Assembly (NCBI RefSeq): GCF_000003815.2
Contig: NC_049989.1
Location: forward strand, 12,226,531 to 12,288,997
Reading direction: 5' to 3'
Origin: Branchiostoma floridae
Lineage: Eukaryota; Chordata; Leptocardii; Amphioxiformes; Branchiostomatidae
DNA length: 62,467 nucleotides
Shown here piece by piece: positions 24,101 to 34,783 of the stretch. Within the stretch, counting starts at the first letter, position 1, and every line of letters begins with the position of its first letter. A program made the position numbers and the translations under genes. The notes beneath the pieces are model-generated. The model did no database searches. It had not been told where the DNA came from and saw nothing but the letters and a program-made list of their open reading frames with translations.

Positions 24101-25580
24101 CTTTGATGTCCTATAACGCCAGAACGGCTTACGCTAGGGCCACCAAATTTGGTGAGTTTTCCTAAAATATTGTTGGCAACAATTTGACGAAGATTGAAAA
24201 TTTTCCATATTTTCGTGTTGCCATGGCAACCGTTTGTTGACATGCTCTTTTGCCAAAAAACACTATTTTTGGTTCTAACAATGTATTTTTCACATTTATT
24301 TGCTATATTACTGCTATTTTGTTACATAAATAAAATCTTATATTATCTAGCATATCTTTCATAATTATATATGCATAAATTATGCTAATTTGATGACGTC
24401 ATTAGCCCAAAATCCAAGATGGTGGACCGTATGGCCAGATCAAGAATAACGAGTTAATTATCCCTTAAAATTTATAACTACCTGGTATTTTTTCATCACA
24501 AAACCATCTAAATGAATGTATTTAGTTTATTTCCATTGCCCTTTGTGATTATTTGTTGCAAAAAAAGTATTTTAAAAAATTCAAGGTGATGGATATAATA
24601 TGGCGGAGTCCAACTGGTATCTTAGATGTGTATGACGTCATTTTATGACGTCATTTTGACGTCATTGATGTTGCTATTGGCAACGCAAGTCGTAATAAAC
24701 ATTATTATTCTGTTATCTGCACTTGTTGTTACATTTTTGTAGAATAACTTGAAGTTTTCTGAGAATACCCTTTTTTCATGGGTCCGGCCAATATAATCAA
24801 ATTGATGACGTCATCATTACGTCATCTTACGTCAACGTAACGTCAAACGTCAAATACTTGTCGGATATTATGTCGATATCATGTCCTAAAAATTTAGTGG
24901 CCCTACGGCACGTCGTTTTAGAGTTATAGGACTTCAAAGTGGAGGGCCTCAAAAGCCCCCCCCCGGTCCAGGGATGACCAAAAAAGCCCGGTCTGAATAG
25001 GGTTAAGATACATAAAAACAGTGGTACTGGTTGGAATGTGCGCTAACATATATAACATAATCACATGTCATGTAGAGTAAAAGAAAAGACGAAAGCCATA
25101 TTTTATGATGATTTTTCGACTTCATAAACAGATATATAACAGTAACCAGAAAAAAAGGTACCTTTGATACTAATAAACGACAAGAATTCAATTGATTTCA
25201 GAAACTAGAGCTCTACGACCCCATACCTTCGCCACATGATTCTAACTTAAACAAATTATTCATTAATTGTATTTGTTATTAATCATGCAAAGAAGGTCCT
25301 CATTTGCATTACATGATATTGGTTGATCACGACTCCTCTGCCCAAATAACAGATGTATACAATATATGTTGAAACAAAAATACGCTTAATGCAGATTGTT
25401 CTACCTCGTTCTGTATTGAGTACCAGACGGCCCGCATGATGCTGTACAGCTGGACCAGCTCGACCATCCGCCCCATCGGCAATGGACAACAGTACATCGT
25501 CTGCGGCGCCATGACTGCACCCTGTCAGGCCACAGCATCAGTCCCAACAACAGCACAACTAGGACGGTCCTGTGCAGCAT
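14352..25580 (-). CDS. TSP1-EGF-VWA-ZP transmembrane protein
   Basis: Fifteen coding exons in transcript order: 25405-25580, 23869-24023, 23286-23405, 21137-21256, 20582-20701, 19834-19953, 19400-19519, 18713-19060, 17539-17741, 16824-16981, 16166-16408, 15565-15727, 15096-15240, 14352-14650 — fourteen listed, as the gap at 18191-18290 could hide another. All phases agree across junctions, giving 829 residues. Domains: signal peptide ([16 protein letters not shown], start chosen for it), TSP1 ([10 protein letters not shown]), an EGF-like module, five calcium-binding EGF modules (DINEC ... [12 protein letters not shown]), VWA, a full ZP module (VTCNQG ... LRNCWATPT ... DGCPNTEDG ... LHCTISVCD), a furin-type RERR, one transmembrane segment, and a cytosolic tail with PPPY. 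ZP modules polymerise extracellularly after cleavage. I infer a cell-surface or matrix filament protein. The VWA metal site is degenerate. Confidence 0.85.
18044..18290. repeat. AC microsatellite running into an assembly gap
   Basis: (AC)n from about 18044 to 18190 abuts exactly 100 N (18191-18290), a conventional unsized gap. It lies in the intron between the VWA exon and the first ZP exon. Confidence 0.95.
20450..21260 (-). repeat. Tandem duplication of calcium-binding EGF exons with flanking intron
   Basis: Exons at 20582-20701 and 21137-21256 encode the same 40 residues. Their flanking intron sequence is also shared (GAATAG(T/G)TTACTA, CAGG(T/C)TTT(A/G)CCTT, GACTATGCTAAGTA). A third unit at 23165-23410 has the same flank. 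The unit is about 554 bp. The exon at 19834-19953 is a slightly older copy. Confidence 0.85.
21527..23163. mobile_element. Composite of two interlocked inverted repeats
   Basis: The order is A-left (21527-21697), B-left (21699-22345), A-right (22346-22516), B-right (22519-23163). A-right is the inverted copy of A-left and B-right of B-left, with arms of about 170 and 645 bp. Both families start ATACCC(C/G)CCTCACATTA; A belongs with the MITE at 13273-13934. No transposase is seen. It lies in the intron between the first and second calcium-binding EGF exons, interrupting a duplicated intron. Confidence 0.8.
24057..25002. mobile_element. piggyBac-type non-autonomous element
   Basis: Ends CCCTATTCAGACCGGG and CCCGGTCTGAATAGGG are perfect inverted repeats, flanked on both sides by TTAA (24053-24056 and 25003-25006). 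TTAA target sites with CCC-starting ends are the hallmark of piggyBac elements. No transposase is present. The interior carries several TGACGTCA palindromes. It sits 30 bp upstream of ZP-gene exon 2. A related end occurs at 30328 and an eroded one near 39215-39232. Confidence 0.85.
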
Positions 25581-25717
25581 TTCAGTCTTTGGTTGCCTGC
25601 CATGAAGCAAAGTGCGCAAATGACTCTAAAAGCAGAAAAACAGTCTTACTTTGTCTTGGTCAATGCCGTGTACCAAGACAACTCCCATGTATTAGTGCAT
25701 ATTTTGCCAATATATGA

Positions 25718-26285
25718 CGGTGAGTCAAAAGTGATGTCATTGGCTTTATGACAGGCTCATTTTTTATTGACTGAGTTGAAATTTGGTACTCAGTTGCTCG
25801 AAAGATAATTCCCAAGCAGATCCTACGGTAGCATAAGATGAAAAGCTGGCAGAGGAGTGAAGCCAGCCTAGGAATGTGTTGTTCCGATCGCATGCACACT
25901 CCTAGGCTGGCTTCACTCCTCTGCCAGCTTTTGATCTTATGCTACCACTAGCCTGGGTACCATCCGGAAAGTAGTTCACTCTGGCGTTCATTATATACTA
26001 TAAGCAGTCGCTTCTAGCTCTGACATTCATTGTACACTATATACAGTCGCTTCTCTGTGTTGCAGAAGCGAACATAGGAGCGAACTACTATCCGTATGGT
26101 ACCCAGGCTATGCTACCACAGGATCTGCTTGGAAATTACTCGAAATAGTATGAACAACAAATTCAGATATTTCAATGTCAAGCGGATTATATACATTTAC
26201 CTTTGTGCCAAATTTCAACTCATTCAATGATGCAATTGAGCCTGTTATAAAACCAATGGCATTATTTTTTACTCATCATCAGACA
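25718..26285. mobile_element. Foldback element containing a nested insertion
   Basis: The outer arms pair over most of their length: GTCATTGGCTTTATGACAGG, GTTGAAATTTGG and CAAGCAGATCCTACGGTAGC have inverted counterparts at 26090-26285. An inner hairpin pairs 25828-25876 with 25903-25945 (AAAGCTGGCAGAGGAGTGAA). It lies upstream of the ZP gene start. A relative of the GCAGATCCTA arm is at 60249-60371. Confidence 0.75.
25949..26110. mobile_element. TAGCCTGG element with 9-bp target duplication
   Basis: Ends TAGCCTGGGTACCAT and ATGGTACCCAGGCTA are perfect inverted repeats, flanked by TGCTACCAC at 25940-25948 and 26111-26119. It is inserted inside the arm of the foldback at 25718-26285. A second copy is at 56739-56923. 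Confidence 0.9.
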
Positions 26286-26449
26286 TGTGGAATGTGATTG
26301 ACGTAATTGCAATATCATGATGGATGACAAAATACATGCAATTGTGTGATTTGGTATAGTCTTAAAATAATGTGAAAACAACAACTCATTACGTAAGTGC
26401 AAAGAGCTAGCTTGAGAGCTAGATCTAACCAAACAGTTGAAATATACAT

Positions 26450-29400
26450 TCTATACGTGTTATGAGCTTCTCGAAATACTTCAAGTTGCTGGCTATAAAA
26501 GTTGTATTGTATGTGTTATTTCGGCCTCCCACAAAGTTTCCCTTAAGCCTTGATGTATGGTATGTACAGTAGCTATGACAACTTGGCCCAGTCAGGTTTT
26601 TGTACTGACATCGATATCGGGTGTTAACGTTACAGTTTTGCTTTCCTTAAGCTTTTTTGCAGGCTTTTCGTTGATGTAAGATTGTTATGTGCTGTTTTTT
26701 ACTTTGTTTATACTGCAGAGGTAGAATTATTCCGTAAATTGACTAAAAAAATACATAATTTCACGTCAAAACAAATCTGGTGACATAAAAAGGTTTTTAA
26801 ACCATTGACGTACGTACAGCTATATGAATATGTATAACGGTGTGACGTGGGGCGTATTCTAAAAAGATTATTGATCAGATATTCAGAATTCTTCAGAAAA
26901 ATTTAATAAGCACAATATATCACGGATGGAAAAATGCATGGGGTCGGACAACCATGTCTGATCTTGCGTGCATATATTTCGTCAAAGTGTTAACAAGGAT
27001 CTTAAAGATAAAGCCATAGTTTAATATATGAAGCGACAGAACTAGAAAAAAGTGGATAAACTCTGTGAAGAACTGCGAGGCCTACAGTACATTTAGTAGC
27101 ATAGGCTCAGACCATAGAGTAATCACTGCTAAGATAAAGTTGAGTCTGCGATCAAGCAAAGCTCCTCCAAGGGTGACATATGACTGGAACGTCTTAAGAG
27201 ATGAGCACGTTCAGCAGTTGTACACGGTGGAGGTAAAAAACAGGTTCGCTGCGCTGCAAACAGACAGTGACACTGTAACAGAGGCATACGAGCACTTTAT
27301 ACAAGCCAACGACGAGGCTGCAAGGTCACGTCTCCCGCGAAAAAAGAGGATAAAGAAGAAAAGTTCTTCAGATGATGCTAGAGTTACTGCTGCTAGGGAA
27401 AATGTCAGAACTATGTTCGATGAGTACCAAAAACTCCCAAACAACAAAAACTGTGAAAACCTGCAAAATGCTAAACGTAACCTCGAAGAAGCATACAAAG
27501 AAGTCACTGAGGAAGAACTAAACTTAATGATAGAACAAGTTGTTGAAGCAGAGGCAACGAATAGTCACAGTGATAGCTGGAAGCTGGTTAACAGTATCAC
27601 AGGAAGGAAAAGTGTGAAAAGGAGTGTACTTAAGGGAACTAGTAAAGAGGACAGATTACAGAAATGGCAACAACATTTTAGCAAACTACTGGGTTTTGAA
27701 CCAGTAGTAGATGGATCACCTGATGACGAAATCCCGCAAATCTATCAGAATCTTAACATTCGATCTGATCCATTCACTATGGAGGAATATGTTGCTGCAA
27801 AGAGTAAGCTGAAACTCGGAAAATCAGCAGGTCCTGATGGAATCCCTCCAGAAGTCCTTAAACTGTGCGATCTTGACAATATCATACTGTCTTTCTCCAA
27901 CAAACTGTTCGAAGGCAAAATACCTCAGCAATGGGCAACCGGTAACCTCGTACCTGTCCCTAAGTCTGGTGATTTAAGCGAATACACCAACTATAGGGGC
28001 ATTATGCTCACCTCGGTAGCAGCAAAAATCACAAACAAAATGATTCTGAACAGAATTCAGCCGGAGATTGACAAACTCTTAAGACCTAACCAAAACGGTT
28101 TCCGCCCTGGCAGATCTACATCCTCCCAAATCCTTGCACTACGAAGGCTGATCGAAGGAGTGCTTAGCAGAAATCTACAGGCAATCATTATATTTATCGA
28201 CTTCAGCAAAGCCTTCGATAGTATCCATAGGGGAAAAATGATGAAAATCTTAAAGGCTTATGGAATCCCGGAGGAACTTGTTAATGTAATCAGCAAACTG
28301 TACGAGAACACCCGTGCCAAAGTTCTGTCACCGGACGGAGAAACTGAGCTCTTCAATATCACAGCAGGTGTATTGCAAGGGGACACTCTCGCGCCGTACC
28401 TTTTTGTCATAGTGCTTGATTACGTCATGAGACAAACACTTGGTGAGCAAGAGGTAGAGCTAGGATTCGAACTTGAACGCAGGAAAAGCAGTCGCTACCC
28501 CCCAGTTGTCGTCAGCGACTTAGACTTTGCTGATGACATTGCCCTTTTGGCGGAAAAGATCAAACAAGCACAGGACATGCTCCTCCGTTTGGAAAACGAA
28601 TCAGCAAAAGTTGGTCTACACCTTAATGCCAAGAAAACAAAACTGATGGCATACAATCAGGTACTTCCCATTGAAATCAGAACAAAGAGTGGAGACCTGG
28701 TGGAAGTGGTCACTAACTTTAAGTACCTAGGCTCCAACATGGAGAGCACAGAAAGGGACTTTGAAGTAAGGAAGGCCCTAGCCTGGAACAGCTGTCATAA
28801 GCTGAGGACAATCTGGACATCTGGGCTGTCGCGAAAAATCAAACTGAAACTCTTCTTTGCAACTGTAGAATCCATCTTATTATATGGTAGTGAAACTTGG
28901 ACACTTACCAAATCTACAACGAAAAGACTAAATGGATGCTACACAAAAATGCTCCGAATGTGCTTAAATATCTCCTGGGAGCAGAAACTTACTAATGTGC
29001 AAGTATACCAAGATCTGCCATTAGTCACTGAGAAAATAAGGATAAGAAGGATGAAATTGGCAGCTCATTGCGTCAGGCACCCAGACATCGTTGCCTCAAA
29101 GTTTGTACTCTGGGAACCAACAAAAGGGAAAAGAAGCCGAGGGAGACCTAAGCTGACGTTCTTAGACAACCTGAAACATGACACCAACCTTACCGATGTG
29201 AAGAAAATCAAGTCCCTGATGGAGGATAGGGAGAGTTGGAGAGCTATCTCAAGCCTGGTTCGAGCGGGAGCTCGGCCAAAGTAAAGTAAAAGTAAGAACT
29301 ATTCAACAAAATCTATTTTATCGATACGAGTGCCACCAAGCAACACATGACTTAAAATAACTTTATCGCTAAAAGAAATCCCTAAAACGTCTCTTATTTC

Positions 29401-30720
29401 CACTATGTATCTGAACGCACAGTACGTCTGACTGAGATTCACATCTATAGCCTTTTAACATTTTTTTACCATTTCTCCGTGGAATAAAATATTTTCCTTC
29501 CAGCTTTTAGAGACATGTTTTTATATCTGAGAGCTAAATATATAAACCACATGTATGATACAGCATGGGCATATCTGGTTTTGAGTGAACTAAATCTAAA
29601 ACTTACCGGCAAAGTGGAAAACCTCACGGCGTGTTGTCAAGCAGGAATCTTTGTCAAAGACCTTTCAACAGAATGCAGAATAATAGGATTAAAGTCTTCG
29701 CACAGGGTTCTAATAAGAAACTCAACCAAATACAAGTGCGAGTTAGTACAAGGAAGTATTTGAGGAATAAACCCCCATATATGGTCATTTCTTTCCCGAT
29801 TGGTCAAAGTTACGTCGACAGCCATTGTTGACATATAAAGTCACACGTTATGGGCTTCTAGACATACCAGGTGCCTATAAAAGTTGTTTTTCCGGCCTCC
29901 TACAGATTTTCCTTTGTTGTAAAAACGTAGCCCGGGATAGCACCTTGACCTTCTAATTCAGTTAGGCTCCTGGTCTGGTATCGTGTGCTGCAGTCTTTGC
30001 ATTTCGGTTGGTTACTGAGGCCATATGGTCTCGGAGCTCAAGATAGGGATTTTTAGTGGAAAATAAAAAGCAGAAATGCTATTTCATGCAAGATAACATA
30101 GTTTTCCAACCACTCATAACTTAAATAAGTATAAATAGTTGTAAAACAGAGTGATGTAGTGTGTGCTTTTGGAAGACAGTGAATCAAAATTCTCGAAAGA
30201 AATATAATCCGATAGGCAAAAACTACTATATGTACAGAAAGAGCATTGTTATTGTTTTCTAGAAAATCTTACCGGGATACCGGGGTGGGGGTGGGGGGTC
30301 CATTCGGCCCTCTTCGTGAATTAATTTAACCCTATATAGACTGGGGTGGCATATTTTACAAAAAAATTGCTAACACTTGGATTTTCAGATTTTTTTTGCT
30401 AAACTACAGTAACTGTTGTTTTCATATATCTTTCATGTATAACAAATCTTGATGTGACATTTATAATTAACTGTTCGTTATTTATGCTAATGTGATGACT
30501 AATTGGTCAAATCCCCTGGTCCAATATACCCTATATATGGTCATTTTTTCCCGATTGGTTACAGTTTTCGTCAACAAGCAATATATCAAAATATAAAGCT
30601 AGGTGTATGGGTTTTCAAAATACCAAGTGTTCATAAAAGTTATACTGTGTTTGGTTATTTTGGCCCCCTATAGATTTTGTTAAACCCTTAATTTATAGTA
30701 TTTGCAGTCCGTACAACATC
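26450..30720 (+). repeat. Dispersed 160-230 bp repeat, three copies around the LINE
   Basis: Copies lie at about 26450-26610, 29775-30010 and 30525-30720. Shared words are GGTCATTT(C/T)TTCCCGATTGGT, GTTATG(A/G)GCTT, (A/T)TAAAAGTTGT and GGCC(T/C)CC. The range given is the envelope; most of its interior is the LINE at 27032-29295 and unannotated AT-rich sequence. A piggyBac-like end (TTAACCCTATATAGAC) is at 30328. Confidence 0.5.
27032..29295 (+). mobile_element. 5'-truncated LINE with intact reverse transcriptase ORF
   Basis: The reading frame is open from 27032 to the stop at 29284 with no internal stop, about 750 residues. It begins in the C-terminal end of an AP-type endonuclease (GSDHRVI). 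Reverse transcriptase motifs follow: KSAGPDGIPPEVLK, NYRGIMLTSVAAK, NGFRPGRSTSSQI, IIFIDFSKAFDSI, AGVLQGDTLAPYLF and the catalytic DFADDIALL. A CR1/RTE-like thumb and C-terminus end the protein. There is no ATG at the 5' end, as expected from truncated target-primed reverse transcription. The 3' end is a short AAGT-type simple repeat. It lies between the ZP gene and BRICHOS gene 2. Confidence 0.9.
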
Positions 30721-30729
30721 CTAGCCCGC

Positions 30730-31195
30730 TTCGTAACTCTGAGGACCTATCGGTGATTTAAGATGCTGGCCCATGGCGTGCTGTAGGTAGGTTACAAGGG
30801 CGCTATCATAAAGAAATGCATATTTACTTTTCCTCTGTCTTTTTTCCAAACATTCTTAAAAGCCATATAAGTTTGTTAATTATGTCATTCTGAACCATTC
30901 TGTTGTAAGCTGCAGCTGTGCCTACCTACCTATCACCAACATTAGTCTCTTGACCTCCAGGTCGTTGGGTAGGGGGTCATGGTAGACAGCTTTAGAAATA
31001 TTCTTGACTGTTTACATTCTCATTTTTAATATTGGTAAGAACGACAATGTTGTGATCTTTCACATGTATCTTACATATATATCTGGGTTAATATAATAAC
31101 CTGCTATCTGTTAACCAAAACACGTGATAGCCGCCCTGCCGACATCGTTGGAAAACTGTTATCACACTTGCATTATCGACACACGTCACGGGGAA
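30730..31195. other. Intergenic, no gene recognised
   Basis: AT-rich sequence. I see nothing supportable in it. Confidence 0.4.
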
Positions 31196-31493
31196 TGCCT
31201 TCCTTCCTTCCTTGAAGTTCGCTTCCTCCCCTCCCTACGTCCTCCCTTCCTTCCTTTTCGTTTCTTTGCTTCCTTCCTTTTCTTCGCTTCCCACCTTTCT
31301 TTCGCTTCCTTCACTTCTTCCTTCCTTCACTTCCTTCCTTTCCTTCGCTTCCTTGCCGCCTTCTTCCTTCCTTCCTTCGCTTCCTTCTTTCCTTTACTTC
31401 ACTTCCTTCCTTCTTTCCTTTCCTTCTTTCTTTCTTCCTTCCTTTCTCCCCTTTACTTCACTACTTTTCCTTCTTTCGCTTTTCCTTGATTCC
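31196..31493. repeat. CTTC polypyrimidine tract
   Basis: About 300 bp of CTTCCTTC-type repeats. The ORFs within it are low-complexity artefacts. Confidence 0.9.
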
Positions 31494-31720
31494 TAAAATT
31501 GATAATTGATCAATTGATAAACAAACTAATGAACAAACTAATGAATGAAATAGTTAATCAATTAATTATTCTGTCCATTAGTTTGTTCATTAGTTCGTTT
31601 ATATGGGATGTTCAGTTGCGTTTTCATGTTCCTAATTAATTGTTGGCAGGGAAGGGATGCAGTGATGAGTAAAACAGACGCCAAAAAAAACGTGCAAGAA
31701 CAAGTCAGCCATAATAAAAT

Positions 31721-31726
31721 TTTATT
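31721..31726 (-). terminator. Polyadenylation signal of BRICHOS gene 2
   Basis: TTTATT on the plus strand is AATAAA on the minus strand, about 360 bp after the stop codon at 32084. Confidence 0.5.
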
Positions 31727-32083
31727 CCTGGCTTAAAAAGTTTGTAGCAATCATAAGCACTATTAAACAAACAAAAAAATCTGTTAGCATACCTCATGAA
31801 CACCAATGCTCCTGCATATAGTTTTTAATCAAGAAACGCCACTGTGACAAACTAACAATATCAAAGACGTACATGTTGTCATTAGTACTAGTACACAGCC
31901 ATCGTCGCTCTTTCCCCGTTTCATGAACTTAATCTTACATTCGACCGTTGTGCATGTGTAACAATTTAAATTTAGATTGCACAAAGTAAATCTACAGCTT
32001 CGCAATGAAAGTTTGCGGCAAACTACTTGTAGTTGTCTCAGAGCATTGCTTTTGTTACTATGCTCGGTTTTTATTGACAGACT

Positions 32084-34783
32084 TTAGAAAGTCCAGGTGA
32101 TGCTGACTCCCCAGCAACAATGGCCTGACACGTGCCAGCGCCTGTTGCTGCGACGGCGTCCCCAGAGCCATCCACGCCTCACGCGGCTCTGCGTCTCAGA
32201 GGCGCCACCTGGCGAACCTGTAAGGAACAACACCAAGGGAGCATGAGTACAAACGCAGATTCCTGGGGGCATGTTGATACAATAAATCTACAATGCTTCC
32301 CTACATTGTGTAAAGCATGCTATAAATAAAAATCAATGATATAGACTTTACAATTACTTTCTGAATTGAATAAAAATCAATTTGATATGATTCTACTAAA
32401 CTTACCGGGAAGGATCAGCACAATACCCCCGGTTGCCTCCTCGCTGTCCGGCAGTTCGATGGTGGCCCAGCGGGGCTTCAGGTCGCCGCAGAAGAGCCGC
32501 ATCGCTTCACTCAACTCAAGGGTGTCTGTACGGGACTCGTCCAGGGACATCTTCCGGCGCCCACCCTTCTTGGAGGCTTGGGTGGACCCCTCCTAAACAA
32601 AAAAATCAACGGTTAGCTATGAAATTCTCTCTATGTATACAGATTTTTCAACGTTATCAACTTGGTCATTAACATATATTTTTCCTTTTATGTTCTTTAT
32701 TGAGACACGACAAAGGTACAGCGACTTTCGGAAGGTCTACATGTATAACAGCTACTAACAGTACAACTAAATATACATATATGGATATCTATAGGTATGA
32801 ATAAATCAACATATACATGTAGGGTCTAGCTTGCCATTTACACTATTGGTTCTATGGTATAAACATTCGTGGATATATTTGCCTACTTGTACACAGTGTG
32901 GATTATCGCCTCCTAAAATGTAGTTGAGTTTACCTATCGAACAAAGAGTAGCAAATTCTTTAGAGCAAGCGGAAAGTAATTTGAACAGCTCTGTGCGTTT
33001 GTCATTATATCGAGAACATTCCATAACAAAGTGACGTTCGTCTTCGATCTTCACGAAATACCAACGAATATTTTGCCAAAGACATACCTCTTTGTTCTCC
33101 AGTTCCTTTGCAGCTTCTTTTGCTTTCTCGTCTTCTCCTTCGTCTTCGGGCACGATGTAGCAGATGTCTCGCCCAGAGAACTTGTAAGCCTTCAGGTCCT
33201 TTTACAAAACATCAGTATGTCAGAAAAGACTAATTCAATGCGGTATTTCCATGTCAAACGTTTGTTGGGACACAACCATATCTAGCCTGTGTTTACACAA
33301 TCTAGGCTGGGGTTAATGACCCTTCACTAGGGCGGCGGCAATTGTAGGGTCGGCCGGAGGAGCGAGGTTTTAGTCAGGCTAAAAGATATCTATGTCATGA
33401 AAAAGTGCATGGACGTATTTCGAAGCAAACATATAAGGAAACATGTAAAACGATTGGAAGCGGAATATTCTTAGACTAATATGAGATAAAATTGTTCACC
33501 TTGTTGTGGTCGAACATGACCGCCGCTGCGCCGTTTTCACCCTCGGTGTAGAAGGTGTCGGTACCCTCGTCTTCGTCGGTCTCGACGGTCTCCCAGTACA
33601 GCTTGTTTCCATCACGGAACTTTAGGTTCCGCTGAGCCAAAAGTAAATTTAACAACGTCAGACAACCCAAACCTTTGATTTATTGGTGCCTTTCAATTAA
33701 GCTAGTCAGAATAACGTCAACTGCACGTGTATATTTCATCGTTAGCTTAAAGTTTTATCTTCGTATACTTTGCGAAACAAAATAGAGGAGACAGTGGCAC
33801 TATTTGCTACGATAAGAAAGAGGATAATTCCTCCTTCCCACTCACTGAAGGACTGAACTAAGAAGGGTATTTTCGTCTACAAGCTCTGATGTTCTTTGAA
33901 ACATGATGGCTCTAGTTCTCAAGCCAACATGCAGACAATATATGCACTTACCTTGACGACTGGGTCCTTTGAAAGATGCAGTCCCAGTTTGATCAGCCCC
34001 AACAAAAGTAGTATCCCCAGCACAGCACAGATCACGCCGATCACGATCTTCCTCCGCCGCTGCGGGTTTGCTACTCGGGCCTCTTTCTGTAGTAGGGGAA
34101 AGGTAAAGGTATGGGAGGAGAGGTGGTGGGGGTAAATAAACATGGTATAGAATTTAGTATAAAGAAGTCATTGTTGGCCATAGGGCAATAATTCAAGAAT
34201 ATATACCGACATTTTGTCCCTTAGCGTTTGCACACAGTACTGCAGTTCGTCAGAGAAAGAGATTTTGTTGAATAGCATTGTCTCTTAAGCATATATTTTT
34301 CTATGTGACTATACAACACTATTGTACAACGTCTGGTTTTATTCCTACAGTGTCAACCGTAACATGTGTGTAGTTTTTCCTACACAATCCACCTAACAGG
34401 AGGAAGTTCCACGCTCAGAGCTTTTTTCCTAGAACAACATCGCTATGGAATAAGCTTCCACGGACTTGCTTCCCCACAGGGTACAGCCTGAAACTGTTCA
34501 AATTAAGGGTAAACAAACATCTCTCTTCACAATTCAGTAATGTAACCCAAAACGCTTGAGTGGCTCCATGAGCCTTGTTTTGCGGTGACCTCTAAGTAAA
34601 TAAAAAAAAAAAAAAGTTTGATACGGTGACACTCACCTTGATTTTCGCAATCTCGTCCGGGAAGACTCCACCAAGCGGCCGCTCGGTATAAGTCGGAGGC
34701 GGCGGCTCCTTTTTCTCCTCACTGCTCGCCATTGTTGATGGCTCGGTGTGGGACAAATCCTTCTTCTCGTCGCATGACGTCAT
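32084..34783 (-). CDS. BRICHOS proprotein 2, predicted antimicrobial-peptide precursor
   Basis: Six exons: 34637-34783, 33952-34086, 33500-33631, 33088-33198, 32406-32592, 32084-32217. The intron phases are the same as in gene 1, giving 281 residues. The cytosolic tail carries PPPPTY, a PPxY ligand for WW domains that gene 1 lacks. The transmembrane segment reads KIVIGVICAVLGILLLLGLI. BRICHOS Cys occur in DICYIVP and LFCGDLKPRW. The C-terminus is RVRR, then GWLWGRRRSNRR and WHVSGHCCWGVSITWTF. Exon 3 matches gene 1 at 35 of 44 residues, exon 4 at 29 of 37 and exon 5 at 49 of 63, while the released peptides differ greatly. A tandem duplication in exon 1 creates a second in-frame ATG at 34732 (MASSEEKK) that matches the gene 1 start and has a better context; the true start may be there (264 residues). 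It is opposite in orientation to gene 1. Confidence 0.85.
32087..32173 (-). other. Predicted mature peptide 2 (29 residues)
   Basis: This segment follows RVRR. It shares with peptide 1 the GW start, a basic stretch, a central Cys-Cys and a beta-prone tail ending in an aromatic residue. It is Trp-rich (four Trp plus His) with five Arg rather than nine. Trp/Arg-rich content is typical of membrane-active peptides. Confidence 0.6.
32806..33060 (-). repeat. LINE fragment in BRICHOS gene 2 intron 4
   Basis: The minus-strand frame reads KIEDERHFVMECSRYNDKRT and continues to a stop. This is the C-terminal region characteristic of CR1/Jockey-type reverse transcriptase proteins. It is 5'-truncated. 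Confidence 0.65.
34398..34616 (+). repeat. LINE 3' fragment in BRICHOS gene 2 intron 1
   Basis: The plus-strand frame reads SFFPRTTSLWNKLPRTCFP then KLFKLRVNKHL and a stop at 34557-34559. This is the typical C-terminus of CR1/L2-like LINEs. An A-run ends at 34616, only 20 bp from the exon 1 donor and antisense to the host gene. Confidence 0.75.

Noticed and set aside
31124-31496. Serine/leucine/phenylalanine-rich ORFs
   Set aside because: Low-complexity translation of the CTTC tract.
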